Shown: positions 5,986-8,625 of the stretch, piece by piece
Layout of the letters: each line of letters begins with the position of its first letter
How positions within the stretch are numbered: position 1 is the stretch's first letter
Origin: Bacteroidales bacterium
GTDB lineage: Bacteria; Bacteroidota; Bacteroidia; Bacteroidales; UBA7960
DNA: 8,625 nt
Direction of reading: 5' to 3'
Assembly: GCA_007123065.1 (NCBI GenBank)
Contig: SKSI01000157.1
Coordinates: 1 to 8,625 of the forward strand
Translations under genes and position numbers: made by a program
Notes under the pieces: model-generated
The model's database searches: none
What the model was told of the DNA's origin: nothing
The model's input: the letters and a program-made list of their open reading frames with translations, nothing else

Positions 5986-7323
5986 ATGAATAAAACAGCA
6001 ACCATAATCAAACGAGAGTTTCTGAGCCGCATCAGGAAAAAATCGTTCCTGGTAATGACCATTCTCGGACCCATCCTGATGGCCGCCATCATCATCATTC
6101 CTGTTATCGTGGCCCAGGTATCTGACAGTGATTATGCGGTAGCTATCGTAGATGACAGCAATTTCTTTTATGACCGCTTTCAGGACACAGAAAGCACAAG
6201 CTTCACCCCCCTTCAAACTAGTGTTGATCAGGCCATCGACCTGATGCACGACGGACGTTTTGATGCTGTCCTGCACATTCCGGATGTAGCCTTTGAAGCA
6301 CCCTCAACACTGCGCCTGTTCTCTGACAAGTCGATCAACTTCAATGTAAAGCTGCTCATTGAAAACACATTGAAACACGAATTCGAAAGTCTGAAGCTGA
6401 AAGCAGCAGGGATTGATCCGGAAATTCTGCGGGCCACTGAAACACCGATTAATATACAAGCTTTTCGCATCAAGGATGATGGGGAACTCATCACAGACTA
6501 CCCGGAAATCAGTATGGGCCTTGGATTTGTTGGAGGGTTCCTGATCTACATCTTCATTTTCCTGTTTGGGTCGCAAGTATTGCGCGGCGTTCTGGAAGAA
6601 AAAACAAGCCGGATCGTTGAGATCATCGTCTCATCGGTAAAGCCTTTTCAGCTAATGATGGGAAAAGTGATTGGCGTCGGATTGGTTGGACTGACTCAGT
6701 TTCTAATCTGGGTGGTGCTAACCTTTTCTATCGTTGCTATCTTTACATTGGCAGCACCCGATTTGTTTCGGTTTACACCTGATGAACAGGTTTATATTTC
6801 AAGTACACAGATACTGAATGCGGAGGAAATGAGGCAACAACAGGAGATCATCCAGCAGCATGACTCGCTGGCAGGGCAGCTGCTTGAAGGGCTCGGAGCC
6901 GTCAATTACCCAGTTATGATCCTGTCTTTCATCTTCTTTTTTTTGGGAGGATACCTTCTCTACGCGGCCATCTTCGCCGCCATTGGATCAGCTGTAGATA
7001 ATGAGGCCGATACCCAGCAATTCATGCTACCGGTTACCATTCCTCTTATACTGTCTCTTATCATGGTCAATATGGTGATCCAGAACCCAACAGGTCCTGT
7101 TGCATTCTGGATGTCGATGATACCCATCACATCCCCGGTTATCATGATGGCAAGAATTCCTTTTGGCGTACCGTATTCCGAAGTTTTGCTGTCCGCTGCA
7201 CTGTTAATCCTGGGATTCATATTTACCATCTGGCTAAGTGGAAGAATCTACCGGACCGGGATCCTTATGTATGGAAAGAAAGTCAGTTACGCTGAACTAT
7301 GGAAGTGGATCCGGCACGCATAA
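5986..7323 (+). CDS. ABC-2 type transporter permease, NatB/YhaP-like
   Basis: This is the membrane subunit paired with the ATPase just upstream. The 445 residues fit a six-span model with the N-terminus inside. TM1 is at about 20-44, followed by a large extracytoplasmic domain (45-177). TM2 is at about 178-198. A cytoplasmic coupling segment, EEKTSRIVEIIVSS (204-217), characteristic of ABC-2 permeases, contacts the ATPase. TM3 is at about 226-256, followed by a second outer loop (257-307) rich in Gln and Glu. TM4 is at about 308-336, TM5 at about 346-366 and TM6 at about 399-419, leaving a short basic cytoplasmic tail. Segment GSAVDNEADTQQFMLPVTIP (334-353) is also typical of this branch. The ATG at 5986 follows an A-rich stretch and gives a normal N-terminus. 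The substrate is unknown; export of sodium, a lipid or a peptide are all possible for this fold. Topology is my reading of hydrophobicity. Confidence 0.92.
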   Translation: MNKTATIIKREFLSRIRKKSFLVMTILGPILMAAIIIIPVIVAQVSDSDYAVAIVDDSNFFYDRFQDTESTSFTPLQTSVDQAIDLMHDGRFDAVLHIPDVAFEAPSTLRLFSDKSINFNVKLLIENTLKHEFESLKLKAAGIDPEILRATETPINIQAFRIKDDGELITDYPEISMGLGFVGGFLIYIFIFLFGSQVLRGVLEEKTSRIVEIIVSSVKPFQLMMGKVIGVGLVGLTQFLIWVVLTFSIVAIFTLAAPDLFRFTPDEQVYISSTQILNAEEMRQQQEIIQQHDSLAGQLLEGLGAVNYPVMILSFIFFFLGGYLLYAAIFAAIGSAVDNEADTQQFMLPVTIPLILSLIMVNMVIQNPTGPVAFWMSMIPITSPVIMMARIPFGVPYSEVLLSAALLILGFIFTIWLSGRIYRTGILMYGKKVSYAELWKWIRHA

Positions 7324-7355
7324 AACAAATCATTGCTTTTTAAAAATCATCAATT

Positions 7356-8537
7356 ATGGCGAGAATTCTGGTTATTGACGACGAAAGCAGCATCCGCAAC
7401 ACCTTGCAGGACATCCTGGAGTATGAGAAATACGAAGTGGTACTCGCTGAAGATGGTCAGGAAGCACTGGAACAAATGAGCAAAGGGCCTTATGATGTAA
7501 TCCTGTGCGATGTAAAAATGCCCAAAATGGATGGGATCGAACTGCTTGAAAAGATAAGGCAACAGGATGATGATGTTGCCATTGTGATGATATCAGGTCA
7601 CGGCACCATCGATACCGCAGTAGAAGCAATCAAGAAAGGAGCGTATGACTTCATATCCAAACCGCTTGACCTGAATCGCTTGCTGATCACCATCCGCAAT
7701 GCCACGGATAAAACCATGCTCACCACCGAAACAAAGGTGCTCAAACGCAAGGTTAGCAAGACCTATGATATGATCGGTGATTCGGAGCCAATTCAGCGGA
7801 TCAGAAAAATGATCGAGCGCGTAGCAGATACGGACGCACGCGTGTTCATTACCGGCGAGAATGGAACAGGTAAAGAGCTTGTAGCCCGGTGGCTGCACGA
7901 GCTAAGCAAACGCTCCAAAGGCCCGTTTATTGAAGTAAATTGCGCCGCAATCCCCTCTGAACTAATTGAAAGTGAACTCTTCGGCCACGAAAAAGGCTCC
8001 TTCACCTCTGCAGTAAAGCAGAAAAAAGGCAATTTTGAACTCGCCACCGGAGGTACTATTTTTTTGGATGAGATCGGCGACATGAGCCTGGCGGCTCAGG
8101 CAAAAGTATTGCGCACACTTCAGGAAAATAAGATCACAAGGGTTGGAGGCGAAAAAGAAATCAGCGTCGACGTCCGGGTTGTAGCTGCTACCAATAAAGA
8201 CATCCAGAACGAGATCCGTGAAGGTCGCTTCCGGGAGGACTTGTACCACCGGCTGAGTGTCATTCTGATCCACGTTCCAACCCTGAATGAACGTACTGAC
8301 GACATTCCATTACTGGCAAGCCACTTTCTGGACGAAATCCTGACAGAACAAAATATGCCTCCAAAATATTTTACCGATCAGGCCTTCGATGAGCTGAAAA
8401 AGATTGAATGGACCGGAAACATCCGTGAACTCCGGAACGTGGTGGAACGGCTGGCAATTTTGTGCGACAAGGAGATTACCGGTGACGATGTGATTCAGTT
8501 TGCTCAACCGCTAAGCAGACATCCAAAAACAAAATAA
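7356..8537 (+). CDS. NtrC-type sigma-54 response regulator lacking a DNA-binding domain
   Basis: This 393-residue protein joins a receiver domain to an AAA+ sigma-54 activator domain. The receiver (about 1-118) has the acidic pair Asp8/Asp9, phospho-acceptor Asp52 in CDVKMP, Ser80 and Lys102. The AAA+ domain (about 138-370) has Walker A GENGTGKE (167-174), the sigma-54 contact loop as GSFTSA (214-219) rather than GAFTGA, Walker B GTIFLDEIGD (233-242), AATNKD (277-282), the arginine-finger region FREDLYHR (292-299) and sensor II GNIRELRN (354-361). It ends only about 30 residues after sensor II, without the Fis-type HTH found in NtrC (469 residues). HTH-less members are known (Helicobacter FlgR, Chlamydia CtcC). 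I recall close homologues in Bacteroidota with the same end, so this is probably a lineage form rather than a truncation. No sensor kinase gene is visible. It follows the permease gene by 32 bases. Confidence 0.94.
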   Translation: MARILVIDDESSIRNTLQDILEYEKYEVVLAEDGQEALEQMSKGPYDVILCDVKMPKMDGIELLEKIRQQDDDVAIVMISGHGTIDTAVEAIKKGAYDFISKPLDLNRLLITIRNATDKTMLTTETKVLKRKVSKTYDMIGDSEPIQRIRKMIERVADTDARVFITGENGTGKELVARWLHELSKRSKGPFIEVNCAAIPSELIESELFGHEKGSFTSAVKQKKGNFELATGGTIFLDEIGDMSLAAQAKVLRTLQENKITRVGGEKEISVDVRVVAATNKDIQNEIREGRFREDLYHRLSVILIHVPTLNERTDDIPLLASHFLDEILTEQNMPPKYFTDQAFDELKKIEWTGNIRELRNVVERLAILCDKEITGDDVIQFAQPLSRHPKTK

Positions 8538-8545
8538 TATTAAAA

Positions 8546-8625
8546 ATGCAAAAGCTTTATTCCTTTATTATCATTTTACTGACGAGTATGCCCCTGTCTT
8601 TGGGGAATGTACAAACAGAAGATGA
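8546..8625 (+). CDS. Start of a gene for a predicted exported protein (3' end outside window)
   Basis: An ATG at 8546, eight bases after the response-regulator stop and behind an A/T-rich stretch, opens a frame that is still open at the window edge. The 26 complete codons encode a typical signal peptide: a short basic start (MQKLYS), a hydrophobic core (FIIILLTSMPLSL) and a possible signal peptidase I site around Gly20-Asn21, followed by the polar VQTED. No Cys is seen that would make it a lipoprotein. The mature protein lies outside, so its function is unknown. The short gap suggests it belongs to the same transcript as the response regulator. Confidence 0.7.
   Translation, partial: MQKLYSFIIILLTSMPLSLGNVQTED

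Noticed and set aside
5964..5993. Nine-codon frame in the gap between the ABC ATPase and permease genes, overlapping the permease start
   Set aside because: It could in principle couple translation, but it is tiny and there is no sign of conservation in the sequence alone.
6869..6884. Sigma-54-like match TGGCAGG-N4-CTGCT in the permease gene
   Set aside because: It has two or more departures from consensus, sits deep in coding sequence and is about 470 bases from the next gene start; a chance match is likely.

Overview
The window looks like ordinary chromosomal DNA of a member of the Bacteroidota, probably an environmental Bacteroidales/Marinilabiliales-type organism. The support for this is: a DUF4290 gene (a family I know only from this phylum) directly in front of murA; A-rich, Shine-Dalgarno-poor sequence ahead of most start codons; a promoter of the Bacteroidota TTG-N18-TAnnTTTG type at 1019-1047; and a sigma-54 activator without a DNA-binding domain, of the kind I recall from this phylum. 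All genes lie on the + strand, coding density is high, and I see no mobile element, CRISPR array, rRNA or tRNA. No gap between genes reaches 300 bases.

Layout. Positions 1-1004 hold the 3' part of a UvrD/PcrA-type DNA helicase gene. A 116-base gap carries the clearest promoter of the window. It is followed by a two-gene unit: a DUF4290 protein (1121-1750) and murA (1752-3056), one base apart, so translation is probably coupled. A 135-base gap with only weak promoter-like sequences leads to a tight co-directional run: grpE (3192-3821), dnaJ (3831-4985), an ABC exporter ATPase (4997-5950) and its ABC-2 type permease (5986-7323), a sigma-54-type response regulator (7356-8537), and the first 80 bases of a gene for an exported protein (8546 onward). 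Gaps in that run are 9, 11, 35, 32 and 8 bases, with no terminator seen.

How the genes may work together. GrpE and DnaJ are the nucleotide-exchange factor and J-protein co-chaperone of DnaK, which is not in the window. The ABC pair resembles NatA/NatB (YhaQ/YhaP) exporters. The response regulator would need a sensor kinase and RpoN from elsewhere. MurA makes the first committed step of peptidoglycan synthesis. Joining protein folding, export and phospho-signalling in one transcription unit is an inference from spacing only.

The window is mainly housekeeping, and I do not see a clear new system. The points most worth a second look are: Asp in place of the catalytic Cys of MurA, predicting fosfomycin insensitivity; a response regulator that ends without its HTH domain and has a GSFTSA loop instead of GAFTGA; an apparent internal duplication in the DUF4290 protein with a basic tail; an exact 16-base sigma-54 consensus inside the helicase gene; and a 12-base perfect palindrome in the spacer of the DUF4290-murA promoter.
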